Counted from the stretch's first letter, positions 16,471-25,691 are shown. The stretch is DNA of 64,000 bases from Coleofasciculus sp040219735 (GCA_040219735.1 JAVJRX010000036.1); one strand, 5' to 3'. The notes: generated from the sequence alone by a model not told the origin. Program-made: numbers and translations.

Positions 16471-17919
16471 CTACTCCTGATACCAAGTTAACCCTAGCGC
16501 CGCCGTTTCTTCTGGCGCTTGAGCCACCAGTCGATTACTCCGGAACACTAAAAAGTAGACACTTGCTAAAATCAGCGCTACGCCAATCCCCCAAACACCG
16601 CCTCGGTAATTAGGTATGGAAACACAAGCAACTAGGGCAAATGTGGCTAAAGCCAAACCCACAAATGCTCCCGCCGTTCCCAATGGACTTTCGTAGGGTT
16701 TGGGTAAATTAGGATTCCCTTTGAGCTTCATGTAGCTAACCATGACCAAAATATAGGAAATTAATGCCCCAAACACAGCCATATTCAAAATCACGGCATC
16801 TACGGCTTCAATACCGATATTCACCAGTAGCACACAGAGAAATCCAATCGTCGCCCCCACAATTAATGCCCGATGGGGGGTATTCGTTTTACTCGTAACC
16901 GATAGCCAACGGGGTAAGTACCCAGCACGGGATAGGGAGAAAATAATCCGTCCGTAGGCAAACATATTACCGTGGAGACTGGCAATTAAACCACAAATCA
17001 GTGCGAGTGCTGTGACAATGGTACTGGTAGCGCCTGCGCCAAAATAAGCCTCTAACCCATCTCGTAGGGGAGCATCGGATTGAGCAATCGCCGCCGCGCC
17101 CCCGCCAACACCGGAGTTAATCACCACGGTGAAAATTGACAGAATAATCAGAGTAAACATGCCAGAAATCATTCCCGTTGGCATATCCCGAGGCACATCA
17201 TCAGTTTCCTCAGCCGTCATGGGTAGTTGTTCAATCGCCAGATATAACCATATCGCAAAGGGAATCGCGCCAAACACCCCAAACCAGCCTTTCGGTAACC
17301 AGGTTTGTGACTGTTCCGGTTCAGCCGGAATATTAAACAGTAGGCTAAAACTAAATTCACCCGATACCAGCATACTTACATAGAAGATGGCTAATACCGT
17401 CATCGCGATGATAGTTAGCCAAAGACAGACTGTCACACTCAGTTCAAAGCCTCGGATGTTAATCGCCAAGAAAATAGCGTAGGCAAACACCCAGATAAAA
17501 AAGCTGGGCAGATTGGGTAATAAGGGCTTGAGGTAGTTGCTTAAACTGAAAACCAGCGCCGCATTGGCGAGGACATATTCAATGGTGACGGTAATCCCAC
17601 AAATAAACCCCCAAAAAGGACCGAGGGCATAGCGTGTGAACGAGTAGAATCCGCCAGCATAGGGGAGGGCGGCTGAGAGTTCGGCGCTGCTATAGACCAA
17701 ACAGAGATACATGATTGCCATTAAGAAAGCGGCAATACTAAACCCCCAGAATCCTCCGGAGGCTAAACCATAGTTCCAACCATAGAAATCACCTGAGATA
17801 ACAGCGCCAACCCCTAAACCCCATAAGAGTAAACCCCCGGCATTTCCTTTCAATTGTCGGCGTCTGAGATAGCCATTATTTACTGTTTCGTAAACAGCAA
17901 TACCTTGAGAGTGTTGCAT
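16471..17919 (-). CDS. APC-family permease, ethanolamine-permease-like
   Basis: Amino acid/polyamine/organocation transporter of 482 residues with about 12 membrane segments. The first helices carry VGAVISGDFYGWNYGLASGGFWG and YSSAELSAALPYAGGFYSFTRYALGPFWGF, patterns I associate with the ethanolamine permease (Eat) branch. Substrate choice within APC transporters is not safe by eye, so amino acids or other amines remain possible. It is on the same strand as the NRPS-like gene, 604 bases upstream of it, so linkage is suggestive but co-transcription is not shown. The start MQHSQGIAVYE is the only near ATG. Confidence 0.82.
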   Translation of the reverse strand: MQHSQGIAVYETVNNGYLRRRQLKGNAGGLLLWGLGVGAVISGDFYGWNYGLASGGFWGFSIAAFLMAIMYLCLVYSSAELSAALPYAGGFYSFTRYALGPFWGFICGITVTIEYVLANAALVFSLSNYLKPLLPNLPSFFIWVFAYAIFLAINIRGFELSVTVCLWLTIIAMTVLAIFYVSMLVSGEFSFSLLFNIPAEPEQSQTWLPKGWFGVFGAIPFAIWLYLAIEQLPMTAEETDDVPRDMPTGMISGMFTLIILSIFTVVINSGVGGGAAAIAQSDAPLRDGLEAYFGAGATSTIVTALALICGLIASLHGNMFAYGRIIFSLSRAGYLPRWLSVTSKTNTPHRALIVGATIGFLCVLLVNIGIEAVDAVILNMAVFGALISYILVMVSYMKLKGNPNLPKPYESPLGTAGAFVGLALATFALVACVSIPNYRGGVWGIGVALILASVYFLVFRSNRLVAQAPEETAALGLTWYQE

Positions 17920-18972
17920 AGATAAACCTTATATTCAACTGTTTACCTTGCACCCCAATAATTCTTCATTCAGCTCAAACCTTGGGTTGTTTAAGTTCAC
18001 AAGATTGGACGGCGTTTCCTGCTATCTTTTTCCCCGAATGAGAGAAAAAACGAACGCCGCCCGTTCCTTGTTAATTGTTGATTGCAAAGAACCCTGTAGC
18101 TTGCTTGGAGAGAAGCGAGTAGCATCTAGTTCTTTGACAGCATCATTCCATCATTCAGCAGATCGTAATACAGATCCGGATTGACCGCTAAGTTAGTTTA
18201 ATTGCTGATATAGCGCTATTATACTCGCCAAACAGCTCAACGTGTATTACACTAATCACGCACTTGGCTCGTCATTTGTATGACAAAAGATTCTAGGTGA
18301 TCTTAATCTTTATATAAAATACACATGCAGCTGTATCGGGACGTGCCAACGGATCAACTCCACCCAATTCTGGCAAGCGTTCAGTAGATTGATTTTAAAA
18401 AGAATGGCGGGGATTTTTATGCAAATTTCAGTGAATTAGTCAGGGCGCTAGATACAGATCGGGAGCATTTGCCGGTGCATACACGCTTACTGGCGCGGGC
18501 GATGGAGTGGGATAGGGAAGGAAGGGCGTGATCCCAGTTTTTTGCTGCGGGGGAAGGATTTAGGAACCTCAGAACAATGGGTTAAGCTGACAACTATTTG
18601 ACACCGGGCAACAACTATGCTAGCTTGCTCCAAATGTTCTTGATCCAAATGTTATAATTTCCTAACAAAAAAAACCTTTCCTCTCTTGCATTTATTGTTA
18701 GAAACGCTACAATTTTTGGTGACAGAAATAAAATTGTCAACTCACAATACGACTGAAAATCAATTACCCCACCTGAGTTCAGAGGCAATTAACCCTAATC
18801 CTGAAACCGATCAATACTCAGGTGAGTAGTCTACAAACCAACTAAAATCTGAAGATTTTCCCCCAAGTTAACCAAAGCTAGATGGGGTAAATCTTCAACT
18901 GAAAACATCGAGACATTTGCAACAAGCGTGAGATAACCTTTGACAACCAAAACCCAAGGAGTTTAGGGAAAA
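17920..18972. other. Long spacer holding the TIR/STAND remnant
   Basis: About 1050 bases. Apart from the remnant at 18325-18600 it holds a GTAGCTTGCTT...AAGCGAG imperfect palindrome near 18095-18125, related to one near 22130, and AT-rich sequence. The apparent ORF at 17948-18184 has no recognisable protein character. Confidence 0.45.
18325..18600 (+). pseudogene. Remnant of a TIR/nSTAND-WD40-type protein
   Basis: The conceptual translation from 18325 reads LYRDVPTDQLHPILASVQ, a TAG where Trp is usual, IDFKKNGGDFYANFSELVRALDT and DREHLPVHTRLLARAMEWDREGR. It then needs a one-base frame change near 18529 to continue as RDPSFLLRGKDLGTSEQWVKL. These blocks are the typical link between an N-terminal TIR domain and the following segment of cyanobacterial STAND/WD40 proteins. 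The rest of the gene is missing. A decayed fragment with one nonsense and one frameshift lesion. Confidence 0.68.
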
Positions 18973-19443
18973 ATGGATTGCCGTACTATTCAATTTTGCG
19001 ATCGCGCCGCTCAAATCGATTATGTCCAACTCCAGGCTCTGTTTCGCCTCGGCGCTTTCTGGGCAAAGGATCGCAGCATTGAGGACTGGAAAATCGCGAT
19101 CGCGAATAGTGAACCTGTAATTACCTTATGGGATGACATGCGCCTGATTGGATTTGCTCGCGCCACCTCCGATGGGATTTACCGCGCCACGATTTGGGAT
19201 GTCGTCATTCACCCCGACTATCGCGGCGTTGGTTTGGGACGCAAGCTCGTCGAAACTGTCCTCACTCACCCTAAAATGTGTCGGGTTGAGCGAGTTTATT
19301 TAATGACCACTCATCAACAACGCTTCTACGAACGCATTGGATTTGAATGTAACTCGACAACCACAATGCTGCTATACAATCAACCGCTCATGAGTGCTCT
19401 GCCAACACCCGTTCGATCATCTCCGGAGTTGCTAGAGGCATAG
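18973..19443 (+). CDS. GNAT family N-acetyltransferase
   Basis: Acetyl-CoA-dependent acetyltransferase of 156 residues. The core LIGFARATSDGIYRATIWDVVIHPDYRGVGLGRKLVE contains the acetyl-CoA-binding pyrophosphate loop (R/Q-x-x-G-x-G/A equivalent: YRGVGLG), and QRFYERIGF is the C-terminal signature. The substrate is unknown. It closely resembles the second GNAT at 25692-26228 over IGFARATSD...ATIWDVV. Its 3' end overlaps the convergent histidine-kinase gene by 56 bases. The start MDCRTIQF follows an AAGGAG at about 18956 with suitable spacing. Confidence 0.88.
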   Translation: MDCRTIQFCDRAAQIDYVQLQALFRLGAFWAKDRSIEDWKIAIANSEPVITLWDDMRLIGFARATSDGIYRATIWDVVIHPDYRGVGLGRKLVETVLTHPKMCRVERVYLMTTHQQRFYERIGFECNSTTTMLLYNQPLMSALPTPVRSSPELLEA

Positions 19444-20392
19444 AACATTGTAACCGGATACAAGTGTCTGTGGCTGAATCGTCGGTTGGTTCCTTACCAG
19501 GAATGGGTAGCAGTTCCAAGCGTCCCTGCATCACGTTCACCAAGGTTTGCACCATCAACCAAGTCATTCCAGGTGACGTTGTTGATGAGGTTGTGTCACT
19601 CTCACTTGTTTGAGTCTCCGATTCAGATTCACAAGAGAGTAAATCAATGGCTTCACTCAAAATCGCGTGGGGACAGTCCACATCAACACAGATATTAACC
19701 ATCTGGGAGTGGTCAGAATTTGCCACACAAACCTGAATACTCCCTTCTTCCATTTGGGCAATGATGCTGTCCACCATTCCCATTAATACCTGACGAAAAC
19801 GCCGGGGATCAGCTAATATTTCTATCTCTGGGTCAGGGGAAATCACTTTCAGCCGCAGATTCCGATTCCCCGCTTGCATGTGGGTGAGGACTTCGAGTTC
19901 TTCAAAGCATTGGCTCAATTGCAGGGGGCGAGTCTCTGGACGATTAGTACCGTGTTCCGTTTTTGCCACGGCAATCACCTCATCTAAAAGTTTTACCATC
20001 TTCTGCGCCGAGATATGGGCTTGAGCCACGAATTCCTTAACTTCTTCCGGTGAGTCACATAAATCGGACAAAATGAGCTGATGCATCCCCATTAAACTAC
20101 TCAGGGGAGATCGCAGTTCGTGGGATGTCCGCGCTAAGAACCCAGCTTTATACTGGCTTATTTCATGCGCCATTTGGTAAGCCAATTGGGTTTGCTGGAG
20201 TTCCTGCTTCAGGGGTTCAAGTTCATCCTCCTTCACGGGTTCCGCCTTGGCTGGCTGGGATTCCTCCGGTTTTGACATTGGCGATTCTGATACCGTTGAA
20301 CCGTCTGGCTGTTTGCTGGAACGAGTAGCGCGGCTGACAACGAGTCCCATGACAATACCCACTACCAGATAGATCAGCTCCATGTTGCCCAT
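19388..20392 (-). CDS. Membrane-anchored histidine kinase with degenerate ATPase domain
   Basis: Protein of 334 residues: one N-terminal membrane helix (about 4-20), a charged linker, a short coiled coil, and a HisKA dimerisation domain with FLARTSHELRSPLSSLMG. The phospho-acceptor His is in SHELRSP. The following region aligns with a HATPase domain only in outline: the N box is VLMGMVDSIIAQME instead of a Asn-rich helix, and no DxGxG or GxGLG motif is visible. An acidic Ser/Glu/Thr-rich insert is present. It may not autophosphorylate and could act as a phosphotransfer or scaffold protein. Its 3' end overlaps the convergent GNAT gene. Confidence 0.78.
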   Translation of the reverse strand: MGNMELIYLVVGIVMGLVVSRATRSSKQPDGSTVSESPMSKPEESQPAKAEPVKEDELEPLKQELQQTQLAYQMAHEISQYKAGFLARTSHELRSPLSSLMGMHQLILSDLCDSPEEVKEFVAQAHISAQKMVKLLDEVIAVAKTEHGTNRPETRPLQLSQCFEELEVLTHMQAGNRNLRLKVISPDPEIEILADPRRFRQVLMGMVDSIIAQMEEGSIQVCVANSDHSQMVNICVDVDCPHAILSEAIDLLSCESESETQTSESDTTSSTTSPGMTWLMVQTLVNVMQGRLELLPIPGKEPTDDSATDTCIRLQCSMPLATPEMIERVLAEHS

Positions 20393-20594
20393 ATTTTTTC
20401 CAACTCTTCAACGTAATCTTGGCAGGAGTCCCCATCCACAATCTGTAATTTGGGTGGGGTAGTGGACTAACGAATTTTACTTTTGATTCTTGCCATACCC
20501 GCCTACAGCTCAAGCATAGCCCGTTTTCCTCATCGTCATCATCCGTTACGTAAAACTTACACAAATCTACCAATATCCGGTAAATCTGCTGTTT

Positions 20595-21320
20595 ACTTCC
20601 TGTTTCACCCTGGCGGTGTCGGCACTCAGCCAGTCCACAGGCTCTCCCCCACCTAACTGGCGGCTATCTCCAAATTAATGGAGGCGTTGAAATCGCGAGC
20701 AATTTCTAACCCGCAATTGTCACACCGGAAAACTCGCTCAGATAGGGGCATTGAGTCTTTGACGGTGTGGCATTGCGAACAGGTTTTTGTTGAGGGATAC
20801 CATCTCTCAACCACGATTAAGGTTGACCAGTACAATTGGCACTTGTACTCTAGCTGGCGTTTAAACTCAAAAAAGCCCATGTCGCCTATTGCTTTAGCCA
20901 GCTTGTGATTAGCCATCATGCCAGACACATTTAGGTTCTCTATCCCTATTCGGCTGTGGTTTTTGGCTAAATAGGTGGTGAGTTTATGCAATGTGTAGGA
21001 GCGGATATTAGCTATTTTCCGGTGCAAACGGGCTATCTTGATTTGAGCTTTCTTGAAGTTGTTCGATATAGTACCAGGGGCAAACGGGTTTAACCAGCGC
21101 TACCAACCATTTATGGAGGTTAATACCAGTGGGAAACTTAATCTTGTCCTCTGGGTTATCCCGGTTATGGTCTAATATCTGCTTAGTTAATCCCAGTCCC
21201 CAATTCCAGGCGTGACGGGCTGTACCCGCGTGTTTGGCTAACAGTGTCCTCTGCTTGTTATTCAGCCTTAGCTGTGTTTTGAATCCTAATAACATTGACA
21301 CCCATTTCATGTGACACTTT
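20595..21320 (-). mobile_element. Internally deleted IS200/IS605-family (tnpB-only) element
   Basis: About 0.7 kb containing a broken tnpB. Its 3' flank (about 20596-20675) matches the last 80 bases of this window (63920-64000), which marks that flank as part of the element. A full element of this type is about 1.3-1.7 kb, so a large part is missing. No tnpA is present. Confidence 0.72.
20653..21310 (-). pseudogene. tnpB (OrfB) transposon-associated nuclease, broken
   Basis: The N-terminal part from 21310 reads MKWVSMLLGFKTQLRLNNKQ and stays in frame to about KPVCPWYY. It then joins, in another frame, a C-terminal part reading NNFKKAQIKIARLHRKIANIRSY, IGIENLNVSGM, CSQCHTVKDSMP, CDNCG and finally RDFNASINLEIAAS. 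The zinc-finger Cys pairs and the last RuvC Asp remain. The whole centre between the N-terminal helices and the ARLHRKI region is gone, about half the usual protein. It cannot encode an active nuclease. Confidence 0.85.
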
Positions 21321-21416
21321 TATCATACAACCATAAGTTTTTGTCTTTCGGAAAAATAAATCTGAGGTATTTTTCCGAAAATATCTAGAAATTACCTGTG
21401 AATCAGGATCTAATCA

Positions 21417-22034
21417 TCATCCCTTAGACACTGAACAGTTGAATGAGACAGCACCTTGGCGCAAAATTTGCCAACTGTCTCCTGTCCATTTCACCACCGT
21501 GGAAGGTACGCCTTGGGTATTGGAGTGAGGCTCTTCTAGTTCTGTGGATTCCGTGGGATGAAGGGTCAACACCTCCGGAAACTCTGCCTCAATTTCTGAC
21601 ATTGTATGTAAGGGAGGTTTCCCGGAAATGTTGGCGCTTGTCGTGGCTAAAGGAGCCGTCTGCGACAAAATCGCGATCGCCACTCTAGAGTTGGGAACCC
21701 GCAAGCCAATCGTAGTCGGAGCTGTGGGGTTCATCGCCCCTGTAACTTTATCCGAAGCGGGCAGGACTAATGTTAGCGCTCCGGGCCAATATTTCTGCGC
21801 CACTTGCTGCCAAATCTCTAATTCGGCGTCTGTCCCCTTGACATAAGACCAAAGTGATGCAGGAAATGCTCCCATTAAAATTAAGGGCTTGTTATTGCTT
21901 CGCTGCTTGAGCGTAAATATCAATTCTGCATAATCCGGTCGTACAGCCAGAGCGGGTATCGTGTCGGTGGGAAAGCTTACGATCTGACCAGAATTAGCGC
22001 CAGCCACTAGGGCAGACATGAACACATGAGTCAT
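21417..22034 (-). CDS. tsaC: L-threonylcarbamoyladenylate synthase (TsaC/YrdC family)
   Basis: Makes threonylcarbamoyl-AMP from Thr, bicarbonate and ATP for the t6A37 modification of ANN-decoding tRNAs. The 205-residue product has the SFPTDTIPALA motif (20-30), the KQRSNNKPL nucleotide-binding motif (43-51), YWPGALTLVLP, TIGLRVPNS and PLATTSANISG, as expected for YrdC-fold enzymes. Short TsaC form without the Sua5 C-terminal domain. It may instead be the YciO-like paralogue, but the KxR-S pattern favours TsaC. Confidence 0.88.
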   Translation of the reverse strand: MTHVFMSALVAGANSGQIVSFPTDTIPALAVRPDYAELIFTLKQRSNNKPLILMGAFPASLWSYVKGTDAELEIWQQVAQKYWPGALTLVLPASDKVTGAMNPTAPTTIGLRVPNSRVAIAILSQTAPLATTSANISGKPPLHTMSEIEAEFPEVLTLHPTESTELEEPHSNTQGVPSTVVKWTGDSWQILRQGAVSFNCSVSKG

Positions 22035-22270
22035 GTTGAGGTTAGATAATACTCTGATAGCTTCAGGGGAATATTTAATATTTTGCTAGAAATTAAGGCA
22101 AAAGTCAAAATTTGTCATTTGTCATACTCAAGGGAGCGAGAAGCAAGCTACGTCATTTGTCATATTATGTTTTAACGATTGCCTCTAATTGTGATCCTGT
22201 CAAAGCTATCTTTCTTAAGGGTGTTTGACAGAATATGATATCATTCGTCTGACTTATAACTTATCACTTA

Positions 22271-23218
22271 TTATTGCCGATACGCCAAAGCAAAACGGTC
22301 AATTCCAGCTAAATCTGGAATTATCTGAATCTGACCATAACTGCCCTGTTGATGCAATAACTGGGCAACCGTATTACTTTGTCCTGCCATCATTTCTATC
22401 ATCCAAACGCCCCCAGGACGCAGGTAATCGGGAGAAGTATTAATCAGGTGTCGAATGCAGTCTAGACCATCAATTCCCCCGTCAAGTGCCATAAGGGGTT
22501 CGTGATCCCGTACTTCTGGCTGTAACTGTTGTAGTTCATCTGTGGGAATATAGGGAGGATTGGATACTATACCACTCAATTGACCTTTGAGTGCTGCCAA
22601 GGGGGAAAACCACGACCCTTGATAAAATTGAATTCTTGACTCAAATCCTAACTGTTGAGCATTCAGTTGGGCAATAGCGAGGGCATCGGTACTGTAATCA
22701 ACGGCGTGAATCGTCGCACTCCGAAACGCCTCAGCTAATCCTAACGCGATCGCGCCGCTGCCTGTGCCTAAATCTGCCCACTGTCCCGAGTCAAGTTGGG
22801 GTGTGGGACTCTTCCCCGTCGCGCTTACCGCCAAATCGATTAAATATTCCGTTTCCGGTCGAGGAATTAAAACAGCAGGGGACACATTCAGCGAAAAACG
22901 CCGCCAAGGAGTGATCCCCACTAAATACTGTACAGGCAAGCGGTCATCAAGACGCCGCTGCCAGAGTTGAGCCAGGACTGAGAGCGGATAGCGTAATTCG
23001 ATGTGCGATCGCGCCTTAAAAGACTCCAGGCGAAGCGATAGGGGGTCAAGTCCTGCTACCTCTTGAAGTAACCAATCTACTTCAGCCACAGGGATACCCG
23101 CCTCTCCCGCAGACATTCGGGCATCTTGTCGCCACAGCCACAGATCTTGACCCGATACCACAAGAACTGAAAATTGTTGAATCAGTAAATTATCTTTCTC
23201 AGAATTGATAAACTTCAA
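22271..23218 (-). CDS. prmC: Peptide chain release factor N5-glutamine methyltransferase
   Basis: Methylates the Gln of the GGQ motif of release factors with SAM. The SAM-binding motif DLGTGSGAIALG (149-160) and catalytic NPPYIP (220-225) are present, preceded by the PrmC N-terminal helical domain and VLIPRPETEYLID. The product has 315 residues from ATG 23218. The first ~20 residues are not typical; a GTG at residue 20-21 (VVSGQDLWLWR) is an alternative start that fits the family better. It lies 236 bases from tsaC on the same strand; the gap has heptamer-like repeats. Confidence 0.93.
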   Translation of the reverse strand: MKFINSEKDNLLIQQFSVLVVSGQDLWLWRQDARMSAGEAGIPVAEVDWLLQEVAGLDPLSLRLESFKARSHIELRYPLSVLAQLWQRRLDDRLPVQYLVGITPWRRFSLNVSPAVLIPRPETEYLIDLAVSATGKSPTPQLDSGQWADLGTGSGAIALGLAEAFRSATIHAVDYSTDALAIAQLNAQQLGFESRIQFYQGSWFSPLAALKGQLSGIVSNPPYIPTDELQQLQPEVRDHEPLMALDGGIDGLDCIRHLINTSPDYLRPGGVWMIEMMAGQSNTVAQLLHQQGSYGQIQIIPDLAGIDRFALAYRQ

Positions 23219-23246
23219 ATCCTTATGCTTATGGGTTGTTCGTACC

Positions 23247-23984
23247 TTATCGACGTTGTAAAAATTCTATCGTTTCTGGAGATGGTAAGAGTTCAAATCG
23301 GTTGAGTTCTGGAGCGTCTTGGGTTTTCCAAGCTTCAATTAAGCGTCCTAAACTCAAAACCTGAATCTTCACTGTAGATGCGATCTCAGGATTGCCTTGT
23401 TTGTAACGCTCAACTTGCTGCTGTAATTGATCCTTATCAAAAAAGAGAGGAATTATCGGCTGACCATTTTGTTGAGTGGTTAGATATGCCGGATTTTCTC
23501 CAGCCGTAGCATAAAACAGGGGAACGTCAGGAAATTGCTCTACTTGCTGTCCTCTTTGACGCAGCAGATTTATTGCTGATTCTACCTGCTGCTGAACCGG
23601 TACGACGACAAAATCTACACCTTCTGGATTATTTTGACCCTGCTCCAGCTTGTAAATATCTGCTATTGTTACTACGGCTACTTGAGCTGTATTACCTAAT
23701 TCAGGGTTATTCTTCTTGATCCGCTGCTCAATGAAAGCCTGAGCATCTTGCCCACTAATAAATGCACCGGCTACTGGTATTCTTTGATTTTCGTCTTGGG
23801 CAATCGATAGAGTTATTAATGCTCCTTGTTCATTGGTAATTGTAAACACTGGCACAGTTCCTAATTTTTGAAGAATCTGCTGTTCGGTCAAAGCCTCTAC
23901 ACTCAGATTCCCTATAAACAGGGAACCCAGCAAAGCAGTACTAACCAAGCCTATTTTTTTACTCCAACCCATCAATAATTTCAT
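23247..23984 (-). CDS. Tic22 family protein, copy 1
   Basis: Cyanobacterial Tic22 is a periplasmic/thylakoid-lumen-linked chaperone-like protein implicated in outer-membrane biogenesis, related to the chloroplast import component. About 245 residues: signal sequence (KKIGLVSTALLGSLFIGNLSVEA), then the repeated Tic22 layout LTEQQILQKLGTVPVFTITNEQG, GAFISGQDAQAF, VPLFYA and IIPLFFDKDQLQQQ. The ATG at 23984 has GAGG eight bases upstream. The upstream in-frame start at 24017 is a GTG without such a site. A second copy lies just upstream. Confidence 0.86.
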   Translation of the reverse strand: MKLLMGWSKKIGLVSTALLGSLFIGNLSVEALTEQQILQKLGTVPVFTITNEQGALITLSIAQDENQRIPVAGAFISGQDAQAFIEQRIKKNNPELGNTAQVAVVTIADIYKLEQGQNNPEGVDFVVVPVQQQVESAINLLRQRGQQVEQFPDVPLFYATAGENPAYLTTQQNGQPIIPLFFDKDQLQQQVERYKQGNPEIASTVKIQVLSLGRLIEAWKTQDAPELNRFELLPSPETIEFLQRR

Positions 23985-24132
23985 TTTAATTACCTCAATT
24001 TTGACCCTAATTTTCACACCGAGAACACTCCTGTTTTTTGAGGAGCAACTTTTTCATTCATTTTTAATCATGGATACAGAACCCTTTCTAATCCTGGACA
24101 TTCAGACCTCCTTTAAGTCACCTCAAATTAAA

Positions 24133-24924
24133 TTAGTTAGAGGGGCGGGACGATGGGCGCGATTGTAAAAATTGTATAGCTTCTGGTGATGGTTCCAAGA
24201 AAAACTTTTCTAGCACGGGATCATCGCTGTTTTTTAGTTCGCTAATTAGACCCTCTAAAGTAATCACCTTAATCTCAATCTGAGAGGCTGCTTCAGGTTT
24301 TTCGGCTATTAACTGATCTAGATTTCTTTGTAATTGATCTTTATCAAAGAAAAAAGGAATAACTTCCTGATTTCCATTTTGACCAGGTAGATATACTTGA
24401 TCTTCACCTACTGTAGCTACCGCAAAAAACAGAGGAACACCATTAAATTGTTGGATTTGCTGACCCTCCTGTTGGAGCAAATTTATTGCTGAATTCACTT
24501 GTTGCTGTCTTGGCTCTAAATCAACGACTAGGCGTTGCTGTTGGTCTTGATTTGCTTCCTCTAACCTTTGATAAACAAATCCTAATGATCTCGGGACAAT
24601 CTGAAGATTGCTTCCCGCCTCTGGTTGCTGAGTTTTTAGTTCATTTAGAAGAACCTGAGCATCTTGTGGACTTAGAAAAAAAGGAGTAACTACAACGCTG
24701 TTTTGAGCGTCACAACCTATCGGCTGACCTGTATCTGGAGCAACACACCGATGAAGAGGTATACCATCTGCGCGAGCAATCATAAAAACTGGCACAGTTC
24801 TCAGCTTTTCAATCACCTGCTGTTCAGTCAAAGCCAGCGCCCGCATATTTCCACCAAACAAGGAGCCTAGGAGGGTCGTCCCCACTAAACCTAATGTTGC
24901 ACTCCAGCGAACTAATGATTTCAT
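24133..24924 (-). CDS. Tic22 family protein, copy 2
   Basis: A 263-residue paralogue of the preceding gene with the same order of elements: signal sequence (LGLVGTTLLGSLFGGNMRALA), LTEQQVIEKLRTVPVFMIAR, TPFFLSPQDAQVL, GVPLFFAVATVG and VIPFFFDKDQLQRN. It differs by a Cys-containing insert (HRCVAPDTGQPIGCDAQN) and a longer tail. It lies 149 bases upstream of copy 1 on the same strand, so a tandem duplication and possible operon. Confidence 0.86.
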   Translation of the reverse strand: MKSLVRWSATLGLVGTTLLGSLFGGNMRALALTEQQVIEKLRTVPVFMIARADGIPLHRCVAPDTGQPIGCDAQNSVVVTPFFLSPQDAQVLLNELKTQQPEAGSNLQIVPRSLGFVYQRLEEANQDQQQRLVVDLEPRQQQVNSAINLLQQEGQQIQQFNGVPLFFAVATVGEDQVYLPGQNGNQEVIPFFFDKDQLQRNLDQLIAEKPEAASQIEIKVITLEGLISELKNSDDPVLEKFFLEPSPEAIQFLQSRPSSRPSN

Positions 24925-25558
24925 AAAACAATTGCCTCTTGAGTTCCAGTATAGCTACCTCATCAAAACTAGGATACCGCTCTCAGTTAATGATGACATC
25001 TCTCTCATAAATCCGTTGAAACCTTCATGTAGAGTCTATCCATCCTGAGCTAGGTTGTTTTCCTAGCACTATCGATAATTACGATAGTTACGATTGACCT
25101 CCCGCAAAAGTGGCGAGGGTTCCATGAACCGCTTGTACTACTTAGTGGTCAAGTGCGGTTGTTGAGTGACGAGAGTTGAGTCATGTATTCCTGAGCATTC
25201 CCAGTCGTATCTGAGTTAACAAAATTGACTATGTTCAATCCCACAGAGTTCCACTTGTTTAAGATTTGGGTTAATGTTATTATTTCAAATTAACAAAAAA
25301 TGGCGGGTCTTAACTCCTCTTCCCCAAAGGATTATAGTATAAAAGAATCAGCACTCGTCAAAAAATTTAGGTAAGCTCATCCCCTGCTTAAAAGACGGGG
25401 TCTTTAACTTATTTCTTCAACCCCAAACCAGCTAAATCGCTCACGGCGAGAGGTTTATGCACCATGAACCATTAACCATCAGCTGCGAACAGGGGGCGTT
25501 TCCTTCCACCCTAACTGAAGTCCATAGACTTCCACGCCACCCTTTTGTTATTAAAAAA
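24925..25558. other. Intergenic region upstream of Tic22 copy 2
   Basis: 634 bases, with a GGTTCCATGAACC palindrome near 25113 and a CCCCTGC...ACGGGG hairpin near 25380-25410 like the ends of IS200/IS605-type elements. No ORF with protein character apart from the tRNA that follows. Confidence 0.4.
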
Positions 25559-25632
25559 TCGGGATGACAGGATTTGAACCTGCGACATCCTGCTCCCAAA
25601 GCAGGCGCGCTACCAAGCTGCGCTACATCCCG
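25559..25632 (-). tRNA. tRNA-Pro (UGG)
   Basis: 74-nt cloverleaf on the minus strand starting CGGGATGTAGCGCAG, with anticodon stem CCTGC/GCAGG around a loop with anticodon TGG, T-arm GGTTCAAATCC, acceptor stem CGGGATG/CATCCCG and discriminator A. CCA is not encoded. Confidence 0.95.
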
Positions 25633-25691
25633 ATGCCTATCTTGATAGTATACCCTAGCGTCCAATTTGCCTAGTCTCCACCGCACAAAAA

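Noticed and set aside
17948..18184. 78-codon plus-strand ORF upstream of the TIR remnant
   Set aside because: No recognisable motif; Cys/Ser/Leu-rich random-looking translation.
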